From contig NZ_KE384533.1 in assembly GCF_000426525.1 (NCBI RefSeq), positions 350,562-414,561 on the forward strand: DNA of 64,000 nucleotides. The letters run 5' to 3'. This document shows, piece after piece, positions 15,022-23,903 of the stretch. The position numbers and the translations under genes were made by a program. The stretch comes from Nocardioides alkalitolerans DSM 16699. Its GTDB lineage: Bacteria; Actinomycetota; Actinomycetes; Propionibacteriales; Nocardioidaceae. Positions within the stretch are counted from its first letter, which is position 1, and the number at the start of each line of letters is the position of its first letter. A model generated the notes under the pieces. That model was given only the letters and a program-made list of their open reading frames with translations, made no database searches and was not told where the DNA came from.

Positions 15022-17934
15022 GTGCTCGCAGTCGTCCTCGCCCACTTCGTCGCTGCCATGATGGCGCCCGCGCTCGTCCGCCTCCTCGGCCGACGGGCGT
15101 TCCTGGCGCTGGCGCTCGTCCCCCTCGTCACCACCGTCTGGGCCTTCAGCCTGTACGGCGACGTGCGCGACGGCGGCACGGTCACGACCGTCGTCCGCTG
15201 GGTGCCCGGCCTCGACCTCGAGCTCGCCTTCGCCGTCGGCACGCTGCAGTGGGTCATGCTGCTGATCGTCGCCGGCATCGGCGTGCTGGTGATGAGCTAC
15301 TGCGCCTGGTACTTCAAGGACGGCGACAAGGGCCTCGTCATCTTCACGACGAGCTTCACGGCCTTCGTCGGCGCGATGCTCGGTCTCGTCATGTCCGACG
15401 ACCTGCTCGTGCTCTTCGTGTTCTGGGAGCTCACGACGATCTTCTCCTTCCTGCTCATCGGCTTCGAGCCGACGAAGCGCGCGAGCCGGCTGGCCGCGAT
15501 GGAGGCGCTCATCGTCACCACGCTCGGCGGCCTGGTGATGTTCGTGGGCATGCTGCTCCTCGGCCAGGAGGCGGGCACCCACCGGATCTCGGAGATCCTG
15601 GCCGACCCGCCGAGCGGCACGCCCGTGACGATCGCGATCCTGCTGATGCTGGTCGGCGCGCTGAGCAAGTCGGCGATCTTCCCGTTCCACTTCTGGCTCC
15701 CGGGCGCGATGGCGGCGCCGACGCCGGTCAGCGCCTACCTCCACGCCGCGTCGATGGTGAAGGCCGGCATCTACCTCGTCGCGCTGCTCGCCCCCGCGTT
15801 CGCGACCGTGCCGGGGTGGCACCTCAGCCTGCTGACGCTGGGCACGGTGACGATGCTGCTCGCGGGCTGGCGGGCGCTGCGCCAGATCGACATCAAGCTG
15901 CTGCTCGCGTACGGCACGGTCAGCCAGCTCGGCTTCCTCACCGTGATCTTCGCGATCGGGTCGCAGACGGCGGCCCTCGCCGGCCTCGCCGTGCTGCTGG
16001 GCCACGCGCTCTTCAAGGCCACCCTCTTCCTCGTGGTCGGCATCGTCGACAAGCAGACGGGCACGCGCGACCTCCACGAGCTCTCCGGGGTGGGCCGGGC
16101 GATGCCCGCCGTGGCCGCCGCCGCCGTGCTCGCCGGGTTCTCGATGGCGGGCATCCCGCCGCTGCTCGGCTTCGTGGGCAAGGAGACGGTGTTCTCCGGC
16201 CTCATCGAGCTCGCCCACGGCGAGACCGCCGGCGTGCCCGGCTGGGCGGGCTGGCTCGTCGTGGCCGGCCTGGTCGCGGGCTCGGCGCTGACGGTCGGCT
16301 ACACGACCCGCTTCCTCTGGGGCGCGTTCGCCTCCAAGCCCGGCGTCCCCGCGACGAAGGTCAAGCCCCTCAACCCGGCGTTCGCCGTCTCCCCCATCGT
16401 GCTCGCCGCGCTGAGCCTCGGCCTCGGCTTCGCGGGCGCCGCCCTCACGACGGCCTTCTCGCCGTACGCCGACACGCTCGTCGCCGGCGAGCACGAGGAG
16501 TACCTCGCGCTCTGGCACGGGTTCGGCCTGCCCCTGCTGTTCTCCGTCGTCGCGGTGGTGGGCGGTCTCGCCCTCTTCTGGGTGCGCGAGCCGCTCTGCC
16601 GCTTCCAGAAGCGCACCGCGCTGTCGGTGAACGCCGAGGGCGTCTACCGCTTCCTCATGCGCGGCGTCGACCGGATGGCGGTCGAGGTCACCGGTACGTT
16701 CCAGCGCGGCTCGGTGGCGGCCTACCTGGCGATCATCCTCGGCGTCGTGCTGCTGCTGCCGGGGTACGCCGTGGTGCGCGGGCTGCTCGGCGACGAGACC
16801 CGGATCAACGTGATCGCGTACGACCGGCTGGCCCAGCCGGTGATCGGCGCGGTCATCGTGGTGGCGGCGCTCAGCACGGTCCGGTCGCGACGCCGGATGC
16901 GCGCCGTCATCCTCGCCGGTGTCACCGGCTACGGCTGCGCGCTGCTCTTCCTCGTGCACGGCGCCCCCGACATCGCGCTCACCCAGGTGCTCGTCGAGAC
17001 CGTGAGCCTCGTGGTCTTCGTGCTGGTGCTGCGTCGCCTGCCGGAGCACTTCACGAACCGCCCGCTGAGCCGCCAGCGGTTCTGGCGGATGGGCCTCGCC
17101 GCGCTCTTCGCGGTGGCCGTGGCCGGCTTCCTGCTCACCACCGGCAGCGCCCGCGAGGCCGAGCCGATCTCCGCGACGTTCCCGGAGGCGTCCAAGGAGT
17201 TCGCCTACGGCAACAACATCGTCAACACCACCCTGGTCGACATGCGCGCCTGGGACACGATGGGCGAGATCGCCGTGCTCGTCGCCGCCGCCACCGGCGT
17301 CGCCAGCCTGATCTTCCTCGACACCCGGATGTCGGGCATCCGCCGCGTCTACGACATCCCGTACCCCGAGGGCGTCGAGAAGCAGCCCACCCAGCCCGGC
17401 CGTCGCGTCTGGCTCCCGGGCCCGCGCACGATGAGCCCCGACCGGCGCTCGATCATCTTCGAGGTGGTGACGCGGCTGATCTTCCACGTCATCCTCGTGT
17501 TCGCCATCTACCTGCTCATCGCCGGCCACAACGAGCCCGGCGGCGGCTTCGCGGCCGGCATGGTGACCGGTCTCGCGCTGATGGTGCGCTACCTGGCCGG
17601 CGGCCGCTACGAGCTCGACGAGGCGGCCCCGATCGACGCCGGCATCCTCATCGGCACCGGCCTGTTCATCGCGGCGGCGTCGGGCCTCGGCCCGATGATC
17701 TTCGGCGGCACGGTGCTCCAGTCCTACGACACCTACCTGCAGATCCCGCTGCTCGGCGAGATCCACCTCGTGTCGTCCGTCTTCTTCGACATCGGCGTCT
17801 ACCTCGTGGTGGTGGGACTCATCCTCGACCTGCTCCGCACCTTCGGCTCCCGCCTCGACCGCCAGATCGTGCGGGCCGAGAAGAAGGCCGACGGCAGCCC
17901 GGACGACGCGACGACCGAGCAGGCGGTGGTCTGA
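15022..17934 (+). CDS. mrpA: Mrp Na+/H+ antiporter subunit A with fused MrpB domain
   Basis: A 970-residue polytopic protein. Residues about 1-500 are the NuoL-like proton-translocating core, with FWELTTIFSFLLIGFEP, LSKSAIFPFHFWLPGAM and AAPTPVSAYLHAASMVKAGIY (the conserved lysine/histidine channel residues). The C-terminal 140 residues, with LIAGHNEPGGGFAAGMVTG, are the MrpB domain, so A and B are fused as in other actinobacteria. GTG 15022 is chosen for its GAAGG ribosome-binding site. The frame is open further upstream, but that part reads as non-coding. It starts the six-gene antiporter operon for sodium and alkali tolerance. Confidence 0.95.
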   Translation: MLAVVLAHFVAAMMAPALVRLLGRRAFLALALVPLVTTVWAFSLYGDVRDGGTVTTVVRWVPGLDLELAFAVGTLQWVMLLIVAGIGVLVMSYCAWYFKDGDKGLVIFTTSFTAFVGAMLGLVMSDDLLVLFVFWELTTIFSFLLIGFEPTKRASRLAAMEALIVTTLGGLVMFVGMLLLGQEAGTHRISEILADPPSGTPVTIAILLMLVGALSKSAIFPFHFWLPGAMAAPTPVSAYLHAASMVKAGIYLVALLAPAFATVPGWHLSLLTLGTVTMLLAGWRALRQIDIKLLLAYGTVSQLGFLTVIFAIGSQTAALAGLAVLLGHALFKATLFLVVGIVDKQTGTRDLHELSGVGRAMPAVAAAAVLAGFSMAGIPPLLGFVGKETVFSGLIELAHGETAGVPGWAGWLVVAGLVAGSALTVGYTTRFLWGAFASKPGVPATKVKPLNPAFAVSPIVLAALSLGLGFAGAALTTAFSPYADTLVAGEHEEYLALWHGFGLPLLFSVVAVVGGLALFWVREPLCRFQKRTALSVNAEGVYRFLMRGVDRMAVEVTGTFQRGSVAAYLAIILGVVLLLPGYAVVRGLLGDETRINVIAYDRLAQPVIGAVIVVAALSTVRSRRRMRAVILAGVTGYGCALLFLVHGAPDIALTQVLVETVSLVVFVLVLRRLPEHFTNRPLSRQRFWRMGLAALFAVAVAGFLLTTGSAREAEPISATFPEASKEFAYGNNIVNTTLVDMRAWDTMGEIAVLVAAATGVASLIFLDTRMSGIRRVYDIPYPEGVEKQPTQPGRRVWLPGPRTMSPDRRSIIFEVVTRLIFHVILVFAIYLLIAGHNEPGGGFAAGMVTGLALMVRYLAGGRYELDEAAPIDAGILIGTGLFIAAASGLGPMIFGGTVLQSYDTYLQIPLLGEIHLVSSVFFDIGVYLVVVGLILDLLRTFGSRLDRQIVRAEKKADGSPDDATTEQAVV

Positions 17935-17935
17935 C

Positions 17936-18373
17936 GTGGACGTCAACCTCACGCTCGTGATCGTCTGCGCCGCGCTCGTCGGCTGCGGCGTCTACCTGCT
18001 GCTCGAGCGCAGCCTGACCCGCGTGCTCGTCGGCCTGGTGCTGCTGAGCAACGGCGTCAACATCATGTTCCTGGTCGCCAGCGGCCGCGCGGGCACGTCG
18101 CCCCTCGTCGGGTCGTCGGACCCCGAGGACATGGCCGACCCGCTGCCCCAGGCCCTGGTGCTCACCGCCATCGTCATCACGCTCGGCACCATCGCCTTCC
18201 TGCTCGCGATGGCCCACCGCAGCTGGCAGATCAACGGCAACGACGACGTCCAGGACGACACGGAGGACGCCGCCATCCGCAAGCTGGCCTACGACGACGC
18301 CACCTCGGACAGCTACGGCCTCACGACCGACGGCCAGCACGAGGACGACCCCGAGGAGGACGGCGCCGTATGA
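17936..18373 (+). CDS. mrpC: Mrp antiporter subunit C
   Basis: A 145-residue NuoK-like subunit with three hydrophobic segments. GVYLLLERSLTRVLVGLVLLS and the glycine/asparagine pair in SNGVNIMFLVA match MrpC. The C-terminal 45 residues form an acidic cytoplasmic tail longer than usual. The GTG start follows the mrpA stop after one base. The stop overlaps mrpD by four bases. Confidence 0.94.
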   Translation: MDVNLTLVIVCAALVGCGVYLLLERSLTRVLVGLVLLSNGVNIMFLVASGRAGTSPLVGSSDPEDMADPLPQALVLTAIVITLGTIAFLLAMAHRSWQINGNDDVQDDTEDAAIRKLAYDDATSDSYGLTTDGQHEDDPEEDGAV

Positions 18374-20076
18374 GCGACACCATGAACAGTCTCGTCCCCC
18401 TGCCCGTGCTGCTGCCGCTGCTCGGCGCCGGCGCGGCCCTCATGCTCTCCAAGCGACCCCAGGCCCAGCGCGCGGTGACCTTCGGCGTGCTCGTCGCCAT
18501 CGTCGTCATCGCCGCCTTCCTGCTCGTGGCGGCCGACCAGCACGGCCCCCAGGTGGTCTGGCTGGGCGGCTGGACCGACATCGGCATCGCGCTCGTGGCC
18601 GACCGGCTGGCGGCCCTCATGCTGCTGGTCTCCGCGGTCGTGACACTGGCGGTCCTCGCGTACTCGATCGGTCAGGGCATGACCGGCGACGAGGCCGAGA
18701 CCCCCGTCTCGATCTACCACCCGACGTTCCTCGTGCTGGTGGCCGGCGTGTCCAACGCGTTCCTGGCCGGCGACCTGTTCAACCTGTTCGTCAGCTTCGA
18801 GATGCTGCTGTTCTCCAGCTACGTGCTGCTGACGCTGGGCGGCACGGCCACGCGCATCCGGGCCGGCACGATCTACGTCGTCATCAACGTCGTCTCCTCG
18901 ATGCTGTTCCTGGTCTCGCTCGCCGCGGTGTACGCCGCCGTGGGCACGCTCAACATGGCGCAGATCTCCCAGCGCGTGGCCGAGCTGCCCGACAGCGTGA
19001 GCCTCACCCTGCAGCTGCTGCTGCTGGTGACGTTCTCGATCAAGGCGGCGGTCTTCCCGCTCTCGCTGTGGCTGCCCGACAGCTACCCGACCGCGCCCGC
19101 ACCGGTCACGGCGGTGTTCGCCGGCCTCCTCACGAAGGTCGGCGTCTACGCGATCATCCGCCTGCAGACGCTGATGTTCCCGGACAGCCCGCTCACCGAC
19201 CTGCTGCTGTGGGTGGCGCTCGCGACGATGCTCATCGGCATCCTCGGCGCCATCGCGCAGTCGGACATCAAGCGCATGCTGTCCTTCACGCTGGTCAGCC
19301 ACATCGGCTACATGATCTTCGGCATCGCCCTGGCGACCGGTGCGGGGCTGTCGGGCGCGATCTTCTACGTCGCCCACCACATCACCATCCAGACGGCGCT
19401 GTTCCTGGTCGTGGGCCTCATCGAGCGCCGGGCCGGCAGTACGGCGCTCCTGCGGCTCGGCGGGCTCGCGCGGCTCGCGCCGGTGCTGGGCGTGCTCTTC
19501 TTCATCCCGGCGATGAACCTGGCCGGCATCCCGCCGCTGTCCGGGTTCCTCGGCAAGGTCGGGCTGCTGCAGGCCGGTCTCGCGGAGGGCTCGTTCGCGG
19601 CGATCGTGCTCGTGGCGGGCGGCACGCTCACCAGCCTGCTCACGCTGTACGCCGTGGCGAAGACGTGGGCCCTGGCCTTCTGGCGCTCGCCCGCCCAGGC
19701 CCACGAGATGATGCGCGCCCTGCCCGGGGAGCAGGACCCCGCCGCGGAGGCCGGGTCCGCCACGCCCCACATGGTGCGCCACCGCGGGCACGTGCACGTC
19801 GGTTCGGTGGCCTTCGGCGAGAGCGACCTCGACGACGCCCGCCGGGTGGCCGACGACGACAGCTCCGACAAGGACCTCTACCAGCTGATCCAGGAGGACG
19901 CGCTGCCCCAGCACCTGCCCTACTGGATGACCGTCCCGGCGGCCGGCCTCGTCGCCGTGAGCCTCGCGATCACCGTCGTCGCCGGGCCGCTGTTCGCCTA
20001 CACCGATCGCGCGGCCACCGACCTGCTCGACGGCACGCCGTACCTCTCGGCCGTGCTCGGGGAGGACGCCCCGTGA
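18370..20076 (+). CDS. mrpD: Mrp antiporter subunit D with acidic insert
   Basis: A 568-residue NuoM/N-like proton-translocating subunit. FEMLLFSSYVLLTLGG carries the conserved glutamate, and SIKAAVFPLSLWLPDSYPTAPAPVTAVFAGLLTKVGVYA carries the channel lysines. Between the penultimate and last hydrophobic segments there is a hydrophilic stretch of about 70 residues (encoded at roughly 19690-19915). It is rich in Asp, Glu and His and makes the protein longer than the usual 490-510 residues. The start overlaps mrpC as ATGA and the end overlaps mrpE as GTGA. Confidence 0.95.
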   Translation: MSDTMNSLVPLPVLLPLLGAGAALMLSKRPQAQRAVTFGVLVAIVVIAAFLLVAADQHGPQVVWLGGWTDIGIALVADRLAALMLLVSAVVTLAVLAYSIGQGMTGDEAETPVSIYHPTFLVLVAGVSNAFLAGDLFNLFVSFEMLLFSSYVLLTLGGTATRIRAGTIYVVINVVSSMLFLVSLAAVYAAVGTLNMAQISQRVAELPDSVSLTLQLLLLVTFSIKAAVFPLSLWLPDSYPTAPAPVTAVFAGLLTKVGVYAIIRLQTLMFPDSPLTDLLLWVALATMLIGILGAIAQSDIKRMLSFTLVSHIGYMIFGIALATGAGLSGAIFYVAHHITIQTALFLVVGLIERRAGSTALLRLGGLARLAPVLGVLFFIPAMNLAGIPPLSGFLGKVGLLQAGLAEGSFAAIVLVAGGTLTSLLTLYAVAKTWALAFWRSPAQAHEMMRALPGEQDPAAEAGSATPHMVRHRGHVHVGSVAFGESDLDDARRVADDDSSDKDLYQLIQEDALPQHLPYWMTVPAAGLVAVSLAITVVAGPLFAYTDRAATDLLDGTPYLSAVLGEDAP

Positions 20077-20633
20077 GCCCGCAGATGAAGACCACGCGCA
20101 GCGGACGGCAGCGTCCCGCGCGCTACCGGTCGATCCAGTGGCCGATGATCCTGGTGCTCACCCTCGTCTGGTGGATCCTCTGGGGCTCCTACTCGGCGCT
20201 CTCGCTGGTCGGCGGGGTGCTGGTGGCGGTGGGGGTCTGCTTCGTCTTCCCGCTCCCCCCGCTCAAGATGCGCCTGCAGTTCAACGCCTGGGCCGCGGTC
20301 GTGCTGCTCGGCCGGTTCGTCTTCGACGTGTTCCGGGCGAGCGCCCAGGTGGCGTGGCTGACGCTCTTCCCGCCGAAGCCGCTGATGAACGCGCTGGTCG
20401 AGGTGCGCCTGCGCAGCAGGTCGGACTTCGTGCTGACCGTCGTCGCCGAGCTCGTCTCGCTCGTGCCGGGCAGCGTCGTGGTCGAGGCCCACCGGTCGAG
20501 CCACACGCTGTTCCTGCACTCGATCGACATCCGTGACCAAGAGGGCATCGACCGGGTGCGCGCCAACGTGCTGGCCCAGGAGGACCGCGTCGTGCGGGCC
20601 TTCGGTGGCCTCGAGGAGGACGAGACCCCGTGA
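20073..20633 (+). CDS. mrpE: Mrp antiporter subunit E
   Basis: A 186-residue subunit with two or three N-terminal hydrophobic segments and a soluble C-terminal domain. FRASAQVAWLTLFPPKP and LTVVAELVSLVPGSVVVE match the MrpE family, whose role in the complex is assembly or stability. The GTG start overlaps the mrpD stop (20073-20076), and the stop overlaps mrpF by four bases. An Arg/Lys-rich N-terminal stretch of about 20 residues should lie in the cytoplasm. Confidence 0.93.
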   Translation: MSPQMKTTRSGRQRPARYRSIQWPMILVLTLVWWILWGSYSALSLVGGVLVAVGVCFVFPLPPLKMRLQFNAWAAVVLLGRFVFDVFRASAQVAWLTLFPPKPLMNALVEVRLRSRSDFVLTVVAELVSLVPGSVVVEAHRSSHTLFLHSIDIRDQEGIDRVRANVLAQEDRVVRAFGGLEEDETP

Positions 20634-21013
20634 CCGTGCTGACCGTGCTGCTCGTGATCACCGGGGTCCTGCTCGGCGTCGCCGCCCTGCTCGTGCTCCT
20701 GCGCATGACGCTGGGCCCGACCATGCTCGACCGCGCCATCGCGTTCGACGTGCTCATCGCCATCAGCATCTGCGCCATCGCCGTCGAGGCGGCGATCGAC
20801 CGCAACGCCGAGACGATGCCCCTGCTGCTCGTCGCCACCCTGCTCGGGTTCGTCGGGTCCGTCAGCATCGCCCGCTTCTCGCCGGGCAGCGACGACGTGG
20901 AGGCCGAGGAGTCCGACAACCCGGAGAACCGCGCCCGCGGTGTCCGACCCCAGCGTGAGCGCGAGCGCAGCCTGCGCGAGCGGAGCCTGCGGGCGAGGAG
21001 GATGAACCGATGA
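20630..21013 (+). CDS. mrpF: Mrp antiporter subunit F
   Basis: A 127-residue subunit with three hydrophobic segments. RMTLGPTMLDRAIAFDVLIA is the family signature. The last 40 residues are a highly charged Arg/Glu tail absent from short homologues. The GTG start overlaps mrpE by four bases and the TGA overlaps mrpG as ATGA, continuing the coupled translation of the operon. Confidence 0.93.
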   Translation: MTVLTVLLVITGVLLGVAALLVLLRMTLGPTMLDRAIAFDVLIAISICAIAVEAAIDRNAETMPLLLVATLLGFVGSVSIARFSPGSDDVEAEESDNPENRARGVRPQRERERSLRERSLRARRMNR

Positions 21014-21390
21014 CGCTCACCGACGTCGCCGACATCGTGGCCGGCATCCTGCTGATCGCGGGCGCGCTGCTCACCGTCATCGCCGCGATCGGCCTGCTGC
21101 GCTTCCCCGACCTGCTGACCCGCATGCACTCGGCCACCAAGCCCCAGGTGCTCGGTCTGCTGCTCGTGGTGGCAGGGCTCGCGCTGCGCCTGCGGGACCC
21201 GTCCGCGACGGCCATCCTGCTGCTCGTCGCGGTCTTCCAGATGGTCACGGCGCCCGTCGCGTCCCACATGGCGGGGCGCGCGGCGTACCGCGCCGGTCAG
21301 GTCCGCAAGGACCTCCTCGTCGCCGACGAGCTGGGCGACGCGATCCCGCGCCTCAAGGAGAGCCTCCGCGACAGCCGCGGCGCCCCCTGA
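21010..21390 (+). CDS. mrpG: Mrp antiporter subunit G
   Basis: A 126-residue subunit with three hydrophobic segments. GLLRFPDLLTRMHSATKPQVLGL is the conserved MrpG block. It is the last gene of the mrpACDEFG operon. A strong hairpin terminator follows 24 bases downstream. Confidence 0.94.
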   Translation: MTLTDVADIVAGILLIAGALLTVIAAIGLLRFPDLLTRMHSATKPQVLGLLLVVAGLALRLRDPSATAILLLVAVFQMVTAPVASHMAGRAAYRAGQVRKDLLVADELGDAIPRLKESLRDSRGAP

Positions 21391-21414
21391 CCGACCACCG
21401 ACCTCGCGTACGAC

Positions 21415-21454
21415 GACGGGCCGGCCACCACCTCGCGGTGGTGACCGGCCCGTC
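21415..21454. terminator. Bidirectional hairpin terminator mrpG / DEAD-box gene
   Basis: Arms 21415-21432 and 21437-21454 pair around a tcgc loop with only one interior mismatch. The hairpin lies between the convergent mrpG and helicase genes and can serve both. Confidence 0.8.
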
Positions 21455-21476
21455 GCCGTTCTCCGGTCAGGTCAGG

Positions 21477-22916
21477 TCAGCGACCGGCGGGCCGCTTGCC
21501 CTGGTAGCCACCGCTCCGGGCGGGGCGGTCGCCGTACGAGCCGCGGCTGCTGCCGGCGGAGCGGTGGCCGCCCGAGCGCGAGCCGCCGCCGGAGCGACGG
21601 GGGCCGCCGGAGCGGGCGCCACCGCCACCGCCACCCGCGAACTTCGTGGTGCCGATCTCGCCGGACTCGCCGAGCGCGGCGGCGGTCATCGGGCGCGGCG
21701 CCGTGCGGATGTCGTGCTGGCGCACCTCGACCGCGGCACCCTGCTGGAGGCGGGCGACGGCCTGGGCGAACTTCGGCGTCGTGATGGTGACGACGGCACC
21801 GTCGGTGCCGGCGCGCGCCGTACGACCGGAGCGGTGCAGGTAGGCCTTCGGGTCGGAGGCCGCGTCGAAGTGGACGACGAGGTTGACGCCGTCGACGTGG
21901 ATGCCGCGGGCGGCCACGTCGGTGGCGACGACGGCCTGGGCGCCGCCGGAGGAGAAGCGGGCCAGGTTGCGCTCGCGGACGCGCTGCGAGAGGTCGCCGT
22001 GGAGGTCGACGGCGGGCACGCCGCTGCCCTCGAGCGCCTGGGCCAGCTCGACCGCGCCGTCGCGGGTGCGGGTGAAGACGATGGTGCGGCCGTTGGCCTG
22101 CACGAGGTCGACGACCGCGGCGACCTTCTCGCGGAAGCCGCCGACGACGAGCGTGTGGTGGGTCATCGTCGTGACCGCACCGGCGCTCGGGTCGAGCTCG
22201 TGCAGCTGCGGCTTGCGCAGGTGGGCGCGGACCAGCGCGTCGACGTCGCCGTCGAGCGTGGCGGAGAGCAGCATCCGCTGGCTGCCGTCGGGCGTGCGGC
22301 TGACGAGCTTGTCGACGGCCGGGTAGAAGCCCAGGTCGCAGAGGTGGTCGGCCTCGTCGAGGATCGTCAGCTCGATGTCGTCGAAGGAGCAGTGGCCCTT
22401 CTCGAGGAGGTCCTCGAGGCGGCCCGGCGTGGCGACGACGATGTCGGCGCGCTGGCGCAGCTGGCGGGTCTGGCGCTCGTAGGGCACGCCGCCGTACACG
22501 GTGGTGAGCTTGAGGCCCACGGCGCGCGCGAGGGGCGCGAGGGAGCGGGTCACCTGGGTGGCGAGCTCGCGCGTCGGCACGATGATGACCGCACGCGGGT
22601 GGCGCGGACGGCTGGACCGGCCGGCGAGGCGCTCGAGCACCGGGATGCCGAAGGCGAGGGTCTTGCCGGAGCCGGTCTGGGCGCGGCCCAGGACGTCGCG
22701 GCCCGAGAGACCGTCGGGGATGACGGCGGACTGGACGGCGGTCGGGCTGGTGATGCCCTGCTCGGCCAGGGCGGCGACGAGCGCGGGCTTCAGCTCGGCG
22801 AACACGCCGGACTCGGCGGCCACCACCTCGGCGACCTGCGCGATCTCGTCGGGGCTGAGCGCGTCGGGCCGGACGTCGGGCTGGGTGTTCGGGGTGTCGA
22901 GAACTGTCTCGGTCAA
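21477..22916 (-). CDS. DEAD-box ATP-dependent RNA helicase with Gly/Arg/Ser tail (first of two)
   Basis: A 479-residue RNA helicase. Motif I AQTGSGKT is at 79-86, PTREL at 114-118, DEAD at 187-190, SAT at 218-220 and HRSGRTARAG at 361-370. The last 55 or so residues are a Gly/Arg/Ser-rich basic tail typical of RNA-binding RhlE/CsdA-like proteins. The start chosen is TTG 22916, preceded by AGAGG; the frame runs further upstream without homology. The 300-bp leader is long for this genome, which suits cold-shock-type post-transcriptional control, as known for other DEAD-box genes. It resembles the helicase at 30823-32361. Confidence 0.92.
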   Translation of the reverse strand: MTETVLDTPNTQPDVRPDALSPDEIAQVAEVVAAESGVFAELKPALVAALAEQGITSPTAVQSAVIPDGLSGRDVLGRAQTGSGKTLAFGIPVLERLAGRSSRPRHPRAVIIVPTRELATQVTRSLAPLARAVGLKLTTVYGGVPYERQTRQLRQRADIVVATPGRLEDLLEKGHCSFDDIELTILDEADHLCDLGFYPAVDKLVSRTPDGSQRMLLSATLDGDVDALVRAHLRKPQLHELDPSAGAVTTMTHHTLVVGGFREKVAAVVDLVQANGRTIVFTRTRDGAVELAQALEGSGVPAVDLHGDLSQRVRERNLARFSSGGAQAVVATDVAARGIHVDGVNLVVHFDAASDPKAYLHRSGRTARAGTDGAVVTITTPKFAQAVARLQQGAAVEVRQHDIRTAPRPMTAAALGESGEIGTTKFAGGGGGGARSGGPRRSGGGSRSGGHRSAGSSRGSYGDRPARSGGYQGKRPAGR

Positions 22917-23215
22917 GGGGGACCTCTTCGGAACGCGGTGCGGGCATGCGTCTGCGCGCGGAACCGCGGGTGCGGGTCCGGTGAGCCGTACGAGACGCGA
23001 TCTCTTGAACCCGATCGCTGGTCTCTGCGCTCCAGGAGGAGGAAGCGCACCACACCGGGCCGAAGAAACGAGTGGCCGTGCCCATCCCTGGGCAGCCACT
23101 GGCTGTCGCCCAGACTACGGGGCGACGCGCGCGGACCGGGCATCCTCGCGATGTCGACCGGGTCACCCCGGACCGTCGGCGGACGGTGCGGGGCACGGAG
23201 TGGCAGGCTGGGCGC
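22917..23215. other. 299-bp divergent intergenic region (helicase leader)
   Basis: No gene is supportable. It separates the minus-strand helicase from a plus-strand anchored protein, and most of it could be the helicase 5' leader. Short inverted stretches are visible around 22985-23050 but no clear promoter. CAGGCT six bases before the GTG at 23216 may be a weak -10 for the rightward gene. Confidence 0.4.
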
Positions 23216-23875
23216 GTGCCGACCGAGGAGAGCCCGACCCTGATGCGCCGTCGCTGGTGGGTGACGTTCGCCGTCGCCCTGGCCGCCGTGGTCGTCGTCG
23301 TGTGGTGGCTGCGCCAGCCCGAGGGCGACCCCGCCGCCGAGGAGGAGCCCGACACGGGCACCGCCTCCCTCTCCGTGCCCGACGAGGCCGGCGGGTGGGA
23401 GCGCGACAGCTCGCCCGAGGCCGACGAGTACGTCGAGGGCGTGCTCGCGGCGTTCCCCGTCGAGGACGCGGGCACCCAGGACTCGCTGCGTGGGGGCACC
23501 TACCTGCGCGCGGACGAGGCCGACGGCGTGCAGAGCTTCGTCATGGTGGTGCTCGACCCGACCCCCGAGTCCGAGCTCGGCACCCTCGTCTCCGGCAACC
23601 CCGCGGAGGCGGCCGCCACGATCGCGGGCGGCACGCGCGCGGTCGACGTGGTCCGCTACGACGCGGAGACCGACGACGACGTCGAGACCGGGCTGGCCTG
23701 CGGCACGCTCACCGTGCCGATCCCCGAGGGCGCCCCGGCCGCGCTCGCCCAGCAGCCGCTGTGCGTCCTGGCGCACGGCCCGTCCGTCGCGGTCCTCTCG
23801 TTCGCCGAGTCGTCCTACACCCTCGACGAGGCCGCCGACGAGGCACGGGACGTGCTCGCGGCGGCCGTCGCCTGA
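23216..23875 (+). CDS. Membrane-anchored hypothetical protein
   Basis: A 219-residue protein I do not recognise. One hydrophobic segment (about 13-31) follows an Arg triplet, so the rest should be outside the membrane. The extracytoplasmic part is acidic and contains only two cysteines (in LACGTLTV and PLCVLAHG), which could form one disulfide. GTG 23216 is preferred; an ATG nine codons later (RRRWW) is possible. It is convergent with the aldehyde dehydrogenase gene, with only 28 bp between stops. Confidence 0.75.
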   Translation: MPTEESPTLMRRRWWVTFAVALAAVVVVVWWLRQPEGDPAAEEEPDTGTASLSVPDEAGGWERDSSPEADEYVEGVLAAFPVEDAGTQDSLRGGTYLRADEADGVQSFVMVVLDPTPESELGTLVSGNPAEAAATIAGGTRAVDVVRYDAETDDDVETGLACGTLTVPIPEGAPAALAQQPLCVLAHGPSVAVLSFAESSYTLDEAADEARDVLAAAVA

Positions 23876-23903
23876 GGCGGTTCCGCTCCTGCCCGGGGCG
23901 GGC

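Noticed and set aside
14935..17952. Very long open frames on the opposite strand and in another frame of mrpA (about 1000 codons each)
   Set aside because: Their translations are repetitive Arg/Glu/His/Asp or Arg/Pro strings with no family resemblance, as expected for shadows in GC-rich DNA. The mrpA frame has clear membrane motifs.
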